The notes beneath the pieces are model-generated. The model did no database searches, was not told where the DNA came from, and saw nothing but the letters and a program-made list of their open reading frames with translations. A program made the translations under genes and the position numbers. DNA of 5,634 nt. Origin: Acidimicrobiales bacterium. Lineage in GTDB: Bacteria > Actinomycetota > Acidimicrobiia > Acidimicrobiales > Palsa-688. The stretch is taken from assembly GCA_019241495.1 (NCBI GenBank), contig JAFAWZ010000067.1, forward strand, positions 1 to 5,634, written 5' to 3'. Positions 1 to 5,634 of this stretch are shown here, piece by piece. Numbering within the stretch: the first letter of the stretch is position 1; each line of letters starts with the position of its first letter.

Positions 1-673
1 CCGACACCGGTTCCAGCAGCTTGGCCAGGATCCTCGCCTCCCGGCGGATCTCCTCCTCGAGCGCCTCGTCGGCGCCGAGGTAGGCGAGGAGGCTGCGGGT
101 CACCCGCCCGACCGCCAGCCACTCCTCTTCGTCGAGGGGACCGAAACGGTCCACCAGGAACACCACCGCCGACGCCTCGGCCACATCGCCATCGGCCTGC
201 ATGTCGGTCGGATCGCGACTCAGCCGGGCCGCCGCGTCGGCGAGCAACCGAACCGTCCCCGCCACGCCCGGATCCACCGAAGCCGAGCCCGAGCCCGAGC
301 CCGGGCCGGACGGCAGCAGACCGGAGCCGTCCAAATCGTCGAGGGCGTACTCGTCATCGACGAGCGAGTCTTCATCGGGAACCGACGCCGCCACCATGGC
401 GACCAGGTCGTCCACCCGAGACTCGTCGTCGGCCCCGACGACCAGCTCGTCCTCCTCGAAGCGATGCAAGATGGCCAGGTCGTTCAGCTTCTCGATCAAC
501 CGGCCCCTATCGCGGTCCTCCCACTCCTCCAGGCGGTACCCGACCTCGTCGTCCTCCGACCCGGCCGGGAGCTCCGGCAGGGCGGAGGCCACGAGCTGGT
601 CCCGGCAGGCGTGGCACCGCCCCCGCGAACGCATCTCGTATCCGCAGTTACGGCAGTACCAGACCCGGGTCAC
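1..673 (-). CDS. Acidic zinc-ribbon protein, partial (C-terminus beyond left edge)
   Basis: An uninterrupted minus-strand frame of 224 codons opens at GTG 673 and leaves the window without a stop. An in-frame TGA lies upstream and GTG 673 is the only usual start between it and the first cysteines; no good Shine-Dalgarno sequence precedes it. Residues 7-23 form a CX2C-X9-CX2C zinc ribbon (C7, C10, C20, C23). Residues about 56-95 form a small alpha/beta-looking unit containing HRFEEDELVVGADDE, which resembles the DUF2007-type putative signal-transducing fold; that match is from memory and tentative. An acidic stretch (99-115) and a Gly/Ser linker (123-130) follow, then a helical, Glu-rich region (about 137-224). 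No signal peptide or membrane segment is visible. It begins 30 bases after the oxidoreductase stop, so it is probably co-transcribed. Function is unknown; the ribbon suggests nucleic-acid or protein binding. The gene is well supported, its role is not. Confidence 0.8.
   Translation of the reverse strand, partial: MTRVWYCRNCGYEMRSRGRCHACRDQLVASALPELPAGSEDDEVGYRLEEWEDRDRGRLIEKLNDLAILHRFEEDELVVGADDESRVDDLVAMVAASVPDEDSLVDDEYALDDLDGSGLLPSGPGSGSGSASVDPGVAGTVRLLADAAARLSRDPTDMQADGDVAEASAVVFLVDRFGPLDEEEWLAVGRVTRSLLAYLGADEALEEEIRREARILAKLLEPVS
285..302. repeat. GAGCCC x3 hexamer repeat
   Basis: Three exact GAGCCC copies sit in tandem, flanked by degenerate copies (GAAGCC at 279-284, GGGCCG at 303-308). 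On the minus strand they encode the alternating Gly-Ser linker around residues 125-130 of the zinc-ribbon protein, which separates its N-terminal region from the helical C-terminal part. The length is a multiple of three, so copy-number changes would keep the frame. Confidence 0.7.
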
Positions 674-703
674 GGCTACATGATGGCCGATATGGAGGAG
701 GGC

Positions 704-2230
704 TCAGCTCCGGGCCTTCTTGGGCAGGATCGGGGCGTCCCGGCCAGTGCCACTACCCGACCCACCCCCACTACTCGACCTACCCTCACTACCCGACCGA
801 GAGCGGATCTCGTGATACTCCTCCTCGACGTTCACCGACCACACGTCATGGTCGGCGCCGAGGAGATTCTCTACGGTGAGCATGGCCGTGTACATCGAGT
901 GGTCCTGGTTGTTGTAGCGGTGCATGCCGTTGCGCCCGACCGGGAAAACATTCGACGCGTTCTCCGCCAGCCACGCCCGGATGGTGTCGACGTTCTTGGC
1001 GTAGTCGGCGTCGTAGTAGGGATATGCCTTGGGCATCCGCACCACGTAGCCCGTCTCGACCTGGGACGGGTCCAGCAGGCCGAGCCGGCCCAGCTCGCTC
1101 GCCCCCTCCGCCACCAGATCCTCGTCGCGGGCGCTCCAGGACTCGTCGCCTTCCTCGACGGTGTACTCGAGGCCGAGCACGTTGCGCCCCTCCTTCACCA
1201 TGAACGGCGACCACGACCCGAAGTTTTGGATCCGCATGGTCTTCACGGTGGTGTCGTGGATGTAGATCCAGTTGTCGTCCCAAGGCACCGCCGACTGGGG
1301 CACCACGAGGGCCACGGTGAGGAAGTCGCGGTAGTAGAGATCGTCTGCCGCCCGGCGCACGTCATCGGGTACGGGAGGGTCGAAGGCCCGTACCAGCGAG
1401 GCCATGGGCATGGATGAGATGACCGCCGAGGAGACGTACTCGGTCTCCGCCCCCTCGTGGTTGGCCACCACGGACACGGCCCGGCCGCCGGCGTGGCGGA
1501 TACGGGTCACCGCGGTGTTCATCATGACCTTGGTGCCTGCCTCCTCGACCCGCTCGCGGCAGCGCTCCCACATCATCCCCGGACCGAGGCGGGGGTATTG
1601 GAACTCCTCGATCAAAGAGGTGATGTCCTTCTGATTGCGCCTGGGCATCAGCGCATTGACGACCGCCGACGCCAACGACAGGTTCTTGACCCGTTGCGCG
1701 GCCCAATCGGCAGGCATCTCCGAAGCCGGATGGCCCCACACTTTTTCCGTGTAGGTCTTGAAGAAGTGGCGATAGAGGCGCTGGCCGAAGCGGGCCACCA
1801 GCCAGCCCTCGTACATGTCCTGGCGCGCCGGGGGCCGGACCCTGGCCCACAGGTAGGAGGCGAGGCACCGGACGGCCTCCACCACTCCGAGGTTCCCGAG
1901 GGCGTTGGACGCCTTCAACGGATAGTCGTAGAACTTGCCCTGGTAGTAGATCCGGCTCTTCCGGGGCCGCAGCATGAAGTCCTCGTCTGGCAGCACCTCG
2001 TGCCAGAACTCCTCGACCGGTGGGACCTTGGTGAAGAAGCGGTGCCCGCCGATGTCGAAGCGCCACCCGTCGCGCTCGACCGTGCGGCTGATCCCGCCGA
2101 CCACGTCGTCGGATTCGAGGACCGTGGCTCGCCGGCCGAGCTTGCCCAACTCGTAGGCGGCCGTCAGCCCGGCCGGTCCGGCGCCGATGATGACGACATC
2201 GGTCGCCAGGTCCGGTTGTTGCTCAGTCAC
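704..2230 (-). CDS. FAD-dependent oxidoreductase, UDP-galactopyranose mutase / protoporphyrinogen oxidase-like
   Basis: The 508-residue protein opens with a Rossmann dinucleotide fold: VVIIGAGPAG has G16, G18 and G21, and E39 at the end of strand 2 should bind the adenine ribose. GG at 45-46 and GGHRFFTK (61-68) follow. KSRIYYQGKFYDYPLK (91-106) and FFKTYTEKVWG (156-166) are typical of the UGM-like/amine-oxidase group often found in bacterial glycan loci. The C-terminal FAD motif is VFPVGRNGMHRYNNQDHSM (428-446). The core ends near 475; residues 476-496 are a repetitive Ser/Gly tail, followed by a short basic end. No signal peptide or membrane segment is seen, so it is probably cytosolic or membrane-associated. 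It probably carries out a flavin-dependent reaction on a nucleotide sugar or isoprenoid/lipid substrate, but the substrate cannot be read from sequence. GTG 2230 is the only possible start, since an in-frame TAG lies just upstream. The adjacent glycosyltransferase supports an envelope-glycan role. Family is confident; true UDP-galactopyranose mutase activity is doubtful. Confidence 0.9.
   Translation of the reverse strand: MTEQQPDLATDVVIIGAGPAGLTAAYELGKLGRRATVLESDDVVGGISRTVERDGWRFDIGGHRFFTKVPPVEEFWHEVLPDEDFMLRPRKSRIYYQGKFYDYPLKASNALGNLGVVEAVRCLASYLWARVRPPARQDMYEGWLVARFGQRLYRHFFKTYTEKVWGHPASEMPADWAAQRVKNLSLASAVVNALMPRRNQKDITSLIEEFQYPRLGPGMMWERCRERVEEAGTKVMMNTAVTRIRHAGGRAVSVVANHEGAETEYVSSAVISSMPMASLVRAFDPPVPDDVRRAADDLYYRDFLTVALVVPQSAVPWDDNWIYIHDTTVKTMRIQNFGSWSPFMVKEGRNVLGLEYTVEEGDESWSARDEDLVAEGASELGRLGLLDPSQVETGYVVRMPKAYPYYDADYAKNVDTIRAWLAENASNVFPVGRNGMHRYNNQDHSMYTAMLTVENLLGADHDVWSVNVEEEYHEIRSRSGSEGRSSSGGGSGSGTGRDAPILPKKARS
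751..804. repeat. Three 18-bp imperfect tandem repeats in oxidoreductase tail
   Basis: Three consecutive 18-base units (751-768, 769-786, 787-804) each begin CACTAC(C/T)CGACC and diverge at their last bases. Read on the minus strand they encode a six-residue period with the shared pattern (G/R)-S-(G/S)-S, giving the Ser/Gly/Arg tail at about residues 477-494 of the oxidoreductase. The unit length keeps the frame, consistent with growth by slippage or unequal exchange. The tail lies beyond the conserved FAD domain. Confidence 0.8.
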
Positions 2231-2240
2231 GTGTTGTCGC

Positions 2241-2250
2241 TATCTCCTTC
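2241..2250 (-). promoter_or_regulatory. Purine-rich ribosome binding site for the oxidoreductase, unusually distant
   Basis: The minus strand reads GAAGGAGATA, a strong Shine-Dalgarno match, but 13 bases separate GGAG from GTG 2230, longer than the usual 5-9. An in-frame TAG lies between it and the start and no other start is closer, so GTG 2230 still has to be used. It lies in the 73-base gap after the glycosyltransferase gene, supporting independent translation initiation within a shared transcript. Confidence 0.55.
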
Positions 2251-2303
2251 GGGATGGCCCCGGGGGTGGTGGCAGGATGCCTCTGCGCCACGGGTCGGTC
2301 CAG

Positions 2304-3920
2304 TCACCCCGCGTATCGAGTGAGGTTCTCGTACTCGTAGAACTTCGTTACCTCGGCGTGAACCAGCTGCACGCCCTGGTTGTTCGGGAAGTCCAGCCAG
2401 CCTTCCAGAGATTGGCAGTCATCGCCCAAGCCGGGATAGCCGTTGCGCCAGACCAGCCACAGGGTTCGCCCGCCTGGTAGCTGGGCCAGCGCCTGCTGGG
2501 CGAATTCGGGCACTTGGGTGTGGCCGATGACCTTCTTGTAGTCGACCCAGTTGACCCGCCCCGGTCCTGTGGCGCGGGGGAAGGTGATCTCCGTGACGCC
2601 GGGCACCTTGAGCAGGCGGTCGACGGCCGGGCCGAGCTGATCGGGGCAATACACGACCATGTCGCCGGGCTGGGCCTGGGCGTTCAGGATGGCGGCGACC
2701 TGGACGGCCTGGGTCCGGTCCTGGGCGTTCTCGCTCTGGCCGGTCAGCAGGCCGGCCAGGCACAGCACGGCGATGCAGGCGACCCGGAACTGCCGGCCCG
2801 GCACGACCGCCATGCCGGTGGCGGTGACCAGCAGGAACAACGGCAGCACCACCGCGGTGTAGCGCGCCACGAAGGCGGCGTCGGCCACGATGCCGAGGGC
2901 GACGGCCAGCACCAGCGTGCCGACCGCGATCCCCACGAGGGGCCCCATACCCGGACGGGGCCGCAGCTCGATCACGACCGCCGGGCCGGCCGGCACCTGC
3001 CTGGTCCGCCCGTCGGGGCTCTCGATGGTCACGATCGTCCCGGGGGCGGCGGTGCGCCCGAAGGTGCCCACGATGAAGAGGAGGAACGTGGCGAACATCA
3101 ACAACGCCCCCCACGGCCCGCCGCCCGAGTAGTCGGCGAAGACGTGGAGAAGGTCGCCGGGGCTGGCCGATGAGGTCCACGGTGTGCCGGTGTGAAGGCT
3201 CTGGTAGGCGAACAACGGGAACCACGGCACCCACAGCAGCGAGCCCGCCACCATGGCCCGCAGCACGGGACGACCCCGCGCGGTGCGGTGGACGCGCCAC
3301 ACCAGCCAGCCTCCGGCCGCGATGATCAGGTACAGCCCCCAGTAGTGGGTGTACAAGAGGGCGGCGGTCGTCAGCCCGACTGCCACCAGGCGACCCCGGG
3401 TCGGGTTCTCGAACGCCCGGGCCACGGCCAGGTACCCGAGCAGCGACAACAGGATCATCAGCGAGTACATGCGGGTCGTGGTCGCGTAGTTGATGGCGAA
3501 AGGAGAGGTCAGGGCCAGGAAAAAGGTGACCCACGCGACCGTTCGCCCTCCCAGACGGCGACCCGCTATCCAAAACACCGGGAGGGATCCCACCGAGATC
3601 ACCCCCGACAACGCCCGGACCGCGAAGTCGCCCCGGCCGAAGACCTGCATCCAGAAGTGCAGCAACACGTAGTAGAGGGGTGGGGCCCCGTCGTGGCTCA
3701 GCGCCCCGGGGATGTGCCGGAGGGGCAACCGGGCGATGTTGACGCTGATCGTCTCGTCGAGCCACAGGGCGCTGGGCGCCCAGAAGCGCAGGCCGATTCC
3801 CGCCGCGACGGCAAGCGATCCGGCTGCGACCAGGGCCGGATGGGGGCGGCGTCTCTCGCCGAAAAGGGTGTCGAGGAGGCCCGCCGAGAGGAAGCGGGGC
3901 CTGCCTACCGTGGCTTGCAC
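2304..3920 (-). CDS. GT-C fold membrane glycosyltransferase (PMT_2 / GT39 / ArnT-like)
   Basis: A 538-residue polytopic membrane protein that should move a sugar from a polyprenyl-phosphate donor to an acceptor on the outer face of the membrane. After a basic N-terminus, the first membrane helix (about 28-47) is followed by LWLDET, where D55-E56 matches the catalytic acidic motif of the first GT-C loop. HDGAPPLYY (76-84) is the second conserved loop motif. More hydrophobic helices lie at about 105-120, 127-143, 153-169, 178-208, 220-239, 269-287, 326-346, 355-373 and 378-394. RMYSL (150-154), YTHYWG (190-195) and RYTAVVLP (353-360) are typical of this superfamily. Residues about 397-538 form a soluble, probably extracytoplasmic C-terminal domain. 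A polar segment at 288-323 between helices looks like an insertion. GTG 3920 is the only start in the open frame before the first helix, and the Shine-Dalgarno is weak. It is first in the leftward unit with the oxidoreductase. Donor and acceptor are unknown. Confidence 0.9.
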   Translation of the reverse strand: MQATVGRPRFLSAGLLDTLFGERRRPHPALVAAGSLAVAAGIGLRFWAPSALWLDETISVNIARLPLRHIPGALSHDGAPPLYYVLLHFWMQVFGRGDFAVRALSGVISVGSLPVFWIAGRRLGGRTVAWVTFFLALTSPFAINYATTTRMYSLMILLSLLGYLAVARAFENPTRGRLVAVGLTTAALLYTHYWGLYLIIAAGGWLVWRVHRTARGRPVLRAMVAGSLLWVPWFPLFAYQSLHTGTPWTSSASPGDLLHVFADYSGGGPWGALLMFATFLLFIVGTFGRTAAPGTIVTIESPDGRTRQVPAGPAVVIELRPRPGMGPLVGIAVGTLVLAVALGIVADAAFVARYTAVVLPLFLLVTATGMAVVPGRQFRVACIAVLCLAGLLTGQSENAQDRTQAVQVAAILNAQAQPGDMVVYCPDQLGPAVDRLLKVPGVTEITFPRATGPGRVNWVDYKKVIGHTQVPEFAQQALAQLPGGRTLWLVWRNGYPGLGDDCQSLEGWLDFPNNQGVQLVHAEVTKFYEYENLTRYAG

Positions 3921-3928
3921 CGGACGAC

Positions 3929-3934
3929 ATCGTA
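3929..3934 (-). promoter_or_regulatory. Candidate -10 box for the leftward glycosyltransferase unit
   Basis: On the minus strand TACGAT fits the TAnnnT -10 pattern and ends 8 bases before GTG 3920, so transcription would begin at or within a base or two of the start codon (leaderless or nearly so). No clear -35 hexamer is seen 16-18 bases upstream. This rests on a short motif in GC-rich DNA and is a weak prediction. Confidence 0.3.
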
Positions 3935-3984
3935 TCCAGCGGATGGTCCTCGGATCACATCAGGGTCTGAGGCCCGGGAAGGGC

Positions 3985-3990
3985 TACATT
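3985..3990 (+). promoter_or_regulatory. Candidate -10 box giving a leaderless glpX transcript
   Basis: TACATT fits TAnnnT, and exactly six bases (CTGAGC) separate it from GTG 3997. With a -10 box at -12 to -7, +1 would fall on the G of the start codon, as in leaderless actinobacterial mRNAs. The -35 region (about 3962-3967, AGGGTC) is not close to TTGACA. The purine run GGGAAGGG at 3976-3983 could instead serve as a Shine-Dalgarno, but it lies 13 bases from the GTG. Confidence 0.4.
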
Positions 3991-3996
3991 CTGAGC

Positions 3997-5004
3997 GTGG
4001 AAGAACAGTTCGGACCGAGAGCGCAGGCACCGGACCGGAATCTGGCCATGGAGCTGGTACGGGTGACGGAGGCGGCGGCGATGGCCGCGGCCCGTTGGAT
4101 GGGCCGAGGCGACAAAGAAGGGGCCGACGGGGCCGCCGTAGACGCCATGCGGATCGTGCTGGGCGGGGTTCCAATGGACGGTGTGGTGGTCATCGGCGAG
4201 GGGGAGAAGGACGAAGCTCCCATGCTCTACAACGGGGAGCGCATCGGCGACGGCACCCCGCCCCAAGCCGACGTCGCTGTCGACCCCATCGACGGCACCA
4301 CTCCGACCGCGCTGGGTCGCGGCGGGGCCTTGTCCGTGATCGCGGTGAGCGAGCGGGGCACCATGTTCAACCCGGGTCCGTGTGTATACATGGAGAAGCT
4401 GGCGGTCGGCCCTGAAGCGGCCGGCAAGGTGAGCCTGGAACAGTCACCGACCGAGAACCTGCGCGCCGTGGCCGAAGCCAAGGGCGAGTCGGTGCGCGAC
4501 GTGACCGCGGTGATCCTCGACCGGCCCCGCCACGCCGAGCTGATCGAGGAGGTGCGCGCCGCGGGGGCGAGGATCCGCCTCATCACCGACGGCGACGTGG
4601 CCGGGGCCATCTCCACCGCTTGGGCCGAGTCGGGCGCGGACATCCTCTTCGGCATCGGCGGCACGCCCGAAGGCGTGATCGCGGCGGCCGCCCTCAAGTG
4701 CATGGGGGGCGACCTCCAGGGCCGGCTGTGGCCCCGCGACGACGCGGAGCGCCAGGCGGCCATCGGGCTCGGATACGACTTCGAGCGGGTGTTGGGCCTC
4801 GACGACCTGGTCCAGGGGGACAACTGCTTCTTCGCCGCGACCGGCATCACCGACGGCGAGCTGGTGCGCGGGGTCCGCTACGACGCCCGGGGCGCCATCA
4901 CCGAGTCCCTGGTCATGCGGTCCAAGTCGGGCACCGTCCGGCGCATCGACGCCCAGCACCGGCTCAAGAAGCTGGCGCAGTACGCGTCGGTGGCATTCAG
5001 CTGA
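3997..5004 (+). CDS. glpX: Fructose-1,6-bisphosphatase class II (GlpX)
   Basis: This cytosolic enzyme hydrolyses fructose 1,6-bisphosphate to fructose 6-phosphate and phosphate, the committed step of gluconeogenesis, using divalent metal ions. The 335-residue length is normal for the family. The N-terminal PDRNLAMELVRVTEAAAMAA (12-31) and WMGRGDKE (34-41) are class II hallmarks. VVVIGEGEKDEAPML (63-77) supplies metal-site acids, and DVAVDPIDGTT (92-102) is the lithium-sensitive phosphatase superfamily signature with D96, D99 and T101. FGIGGTPEG (218-226) contains E225, the counterpart of the late catalytic/metal glutamate, and CMGGDLQGRL follows. All expected motifs are present, so it should be active. 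The frame is open back to 3712, but that part lies antisense to the glycosyltransferase and is not family-like; GTG 3997 fits the family N-terminus and the adjacent -10 box. ATG 4048 is a less likely internal start that would remove the PDRNLA motif. It is divergent from the glycosyltransferase unit and convergent with the fusion gene. Confidence 0.96.
   Translation: MEEQFGPRAQAPDRNLAMELVRVTEAAAMAAARWMGRGDKEGADGAAVDAMRIVLGGVPMDGVVVIGEGEKDEAPMLYNGERIGDGTPPQADVAVDPIDGTTPTALGRGGALSVIAVSERGTMFNPGPCVYMEKLAVGPEAAGKVSLEQSPTENLRAVAEAKGESVRDVTAVILDRPRHAELIEEVRAAGARIRLITDGDVAGAISTAWAESGADILFGIGGTPEGVIAAAALKCMGGDLQGRLWPRDDAERQAAIGLGYDFERVLGLDDLVQGDNCFFAATGITDGELVRGVRYDARGAITESLVMRSKSGTVRRIDAQHRLKKLAQYASVAFS
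4997..5004. other. Shared palindromic stop overlap (TCAGCTGA)
   Basis: The perfect 8-base palindrome TCAGCTGA carries the last codon and stop of both convergent genes. The plus strand ends glpX with AGC TGA, and the minus strand ends the 2H-GNAT gene with AGC TGA. Both proteins therefore end in serine, and there is no intergenic space for a conventional terminator. Confidence 0.95.
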
Positions 5005-5634
5005 TCGCCCAGCGGCTGCGGGCCTGGTAGAAGCCGCACGGGCCGTCGGCCTGTAACACAGGGAACTCCCAGCCGGCCTGGCGGGCCAGAGCCTCGACCC
5101 GGGCCAGCAGATGAGAGCCGATCCCCTGGCGCCGGCATTCCGGCTTCACCCGCACCTCGACGTGAGCGCCGCTCCGGTCGACCCAGGCCCGGGCCCACCC
5201 CACCACGGCGCCTTCCCGGCGGGCGGTCACAACGATCGGCGCGAGAAGAGAAAGATCCTCGGCAGGCCCCAGCGGGTCGACTTCGGGGCCGACTTCGGGG
5301 TCCGGCATTTCGGGGTCAGGCAGCTGCCCCGAGGTCAGCTCGAGCGCCAAACCCCCCGTACCGACTCGGGCCGGGGGCCCGAGGTCGGCATCGGCCAGAG
5401 CCTGCCAGAGCCGCCCGGATCTCTCTTCGAGCAGGACGACCCGCTCGATCGTGGCGACCGCGGCGTAACCGGCCAGGGCGCCGAGCGCGCCGGCCACCCG
5501 TTCCTCCGCAATGCCGTCAGCCAGGGTGACATGCGGCACCCAGGGCCACGAGAGCTTTCGTTCCAGAGGAGGCCGGAAGACGTCGTCTCGCAGCCGCCCG
5601 AGCGCCTCGAGGTCGCCGCCGACCGACAGGTACA
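4997..5634 (-). CDS. 2H phosphoesterase (2'-5' RNA ligase-like) / GNAT acetyltransferase fusion, partial (N-terminus beyond right edge)
   Basis: The minus-strand frame is open from the right edge to the stop at 4997, giving 211 visible residues. GTG 5539 in the same frame could be mistaken for a start, but coding clearly continues upstream (YLSVGGDLEALGRLRDD), so the gene is longer. Residues 30-38, PWVPHVTLA, contain H34 and T36, the second HxT motif of the 2H phosphoesterase / 2'-5' RNA ligase (LigT/ThpR) superfamily; the first HxT should lie outside the window. The strand IERVVLLEE (about 62-70) matches the end of that fold. A Pro/Asp/Glu linker (about 105-120) leads to a GNAT domain (about 129-211): VVTARREGAVVGWARAWV, then HVEVRVKPECRRQGIG with the acetyl-CoA pyrophosphate loop RRQGIG at 167-172, and GFYQARSRW near the end. 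2H enzymes cleave cyclic or 2'-5' phosphodiesters; GNATs transfer acyl groups from CoA. Substrates are unknown. It is possible that only one half is catalytic. Confidence 0.8.
   Translation of the reverse strand, partial: YLSVGGDLEALGRLRDDVFRPPLERKLSWPWVPHVTLADGIAEERVAGALGALAGYAAVATIERVVLLEERSGRLWQALADADLGPPARVGTGGLALELTSGQLPDPEMPDPEVGPEVDPLGPAEDLSLLAPIVVTARREGAVVGWARAWVDRSGAHVEVRVKPECRRQGIGSHLLARVEALARQAGWEFPVLQADGPCGFYQARSRWAIS
5273..5320 (-). repeat. Pro-Asp/Glu linker with short internal repeats
   Basis: The minus strand encodes PDPEMPDPEVGPEVDP, an acidic proline-rich linker between the 2H and GNAT domains. At DNA level the plus strand repeats CTTCGGGG(C/T)C units of about 12 bases around 5281-5303, with a further degenerate copy following, suggesting the linker grew by small duplications. 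Confidence 0.6.

Noticed and set aside
201..683. A 160-codon Ser-rich plus-strand open frame
   Set aside because: The Ser runs are the antisense of Asp/Glu codons in the zinc-ribbon protein, whose cysteine motif and domain pattern make it the real gene.
745..810. Tandem repeats considered as a CRISPR or iteron array
   Set aside because: The 18-base units abut without spacers and encode an in-frame protein tail, so they are coding tandem repeats.
464..1417. A 317-codon plus-strand open frame antisense to the zinc-ribbon and oxidoreductase genes
   Set aside because: It spans parts of two real genes on the opposite strand and its His/Val/Pro-rich translation matches no family I recognise.
2269..2291. 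A short hairpin (GTGGC/GCCAC arms) between the glycosyltransferase and oxidoreductase genes, considered as a terminator
   Set aside because: The stem is only 5 perfect pairs (7 with a bulge) and no T-run follows on the minus strand; the genes are more likely co-transcribed.
1457..2323. A 288-codon plus-strand open frame antisense to the oxidoreductase
   Set aside because: It mirrors the codon pattern of the strongly supported flavoenzyme on the other strand and shows no motifs.
2419..3930. A 503-codon minus-strand open frame overlapping the glycosyltransferase, with an ATG at 3930
   Set aside because: It is an out-of-frame shadow: its translation is Arg/Pro/Gly-rich with no membrane segments, while the other frame gives a clear GT-C enzyme.
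3712..3996. A 95-codon N-terminal extension of glpX
   Set aside because: It is antisense to the glycosyltransferase start, is unlike any GlpX N-terminus, and would give a protein far longer than the family.
3192..4415. A 407-codon plus-strand open frame crossing the glycosyltransferase and the start of glpX
   Set aside because: Low-complexity Arg/Gly/His-rich translation, antisense to one real gene and out of frame with another; typical of very GC-rich DNA.
5011..5036. Inverted repeat GCGGCT/AGCCGC just after the glpX stop, considered as a glpX terminator
   Set aside because: It lies inside the coding region of the convergent fusion gene, has short arms and a long loop, and has no T-run.

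Overview
The window is GC-rich with dense coding and very short intergenic gaps, and every visible start codon is GTG. Together with a class II fructose-1,6-bisphosphatase of actinobacterial type, this suggests a high-GC actinobacterium. The Acidimicrobiia are my best guess, inferred from protein style only; no rRNA or other marker confirms it.

Layout. Positions 1-673 (minus) hold the first 224 residues of an acidic zinc-ribbon protein that runs off the left edge. Positions 704-2230 (minus) encode an FAD-dependent oxidoreductase of the UDP-galactopyranose mutase / protoporphyrinogen oxidase-like group, with a repetitive Ser/Gly tail. Positions 2304-3920 (minus) encode a multi-pass GT-C (PMT_2/GT39-like) membrane glycosyltransferase. 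These three genes run leftward with gaps of 73 and 30 bases and look like one transcription unit. A 76-base divergent spacer (3921-3996) separates them from glpX (3997-5004, plus). The convergent gene at 4997-5634 (minus, cut by the right edge) encodes the C-terminal half of a 2H phosphoesterase (2'-5' RNA ligase-like) domain fused to a GNAT acetyltransferase domain. Its stop and the glpX stop share the 8-base palindrome TCAGCTGA.

How the genes may work together. glpX is a central-metabolism gene (gluconeogenesis) and appears unrelated in function to its neighbours. The GT-C enzyme and the FAD enzyme plausibly act together in making or modifying a cell-envelope glycan or isoprenoid-linked lipid; this is inference from adjacency and family. 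The zinc-ribbon protein has no assignable function.

I see no tRNA, rRNA, CRISPR array, insertion sequence, attachment site or convincing intrinsic terminator. No stretch over 300 bases lacks a gene. The window does not contain an obvious new defence or mobile system. The most interesting items are the 2H-GNAT fusion, the zinc-ribbon gene that runs off the left edge, and the repeat-built tail of the oxidoreductase.
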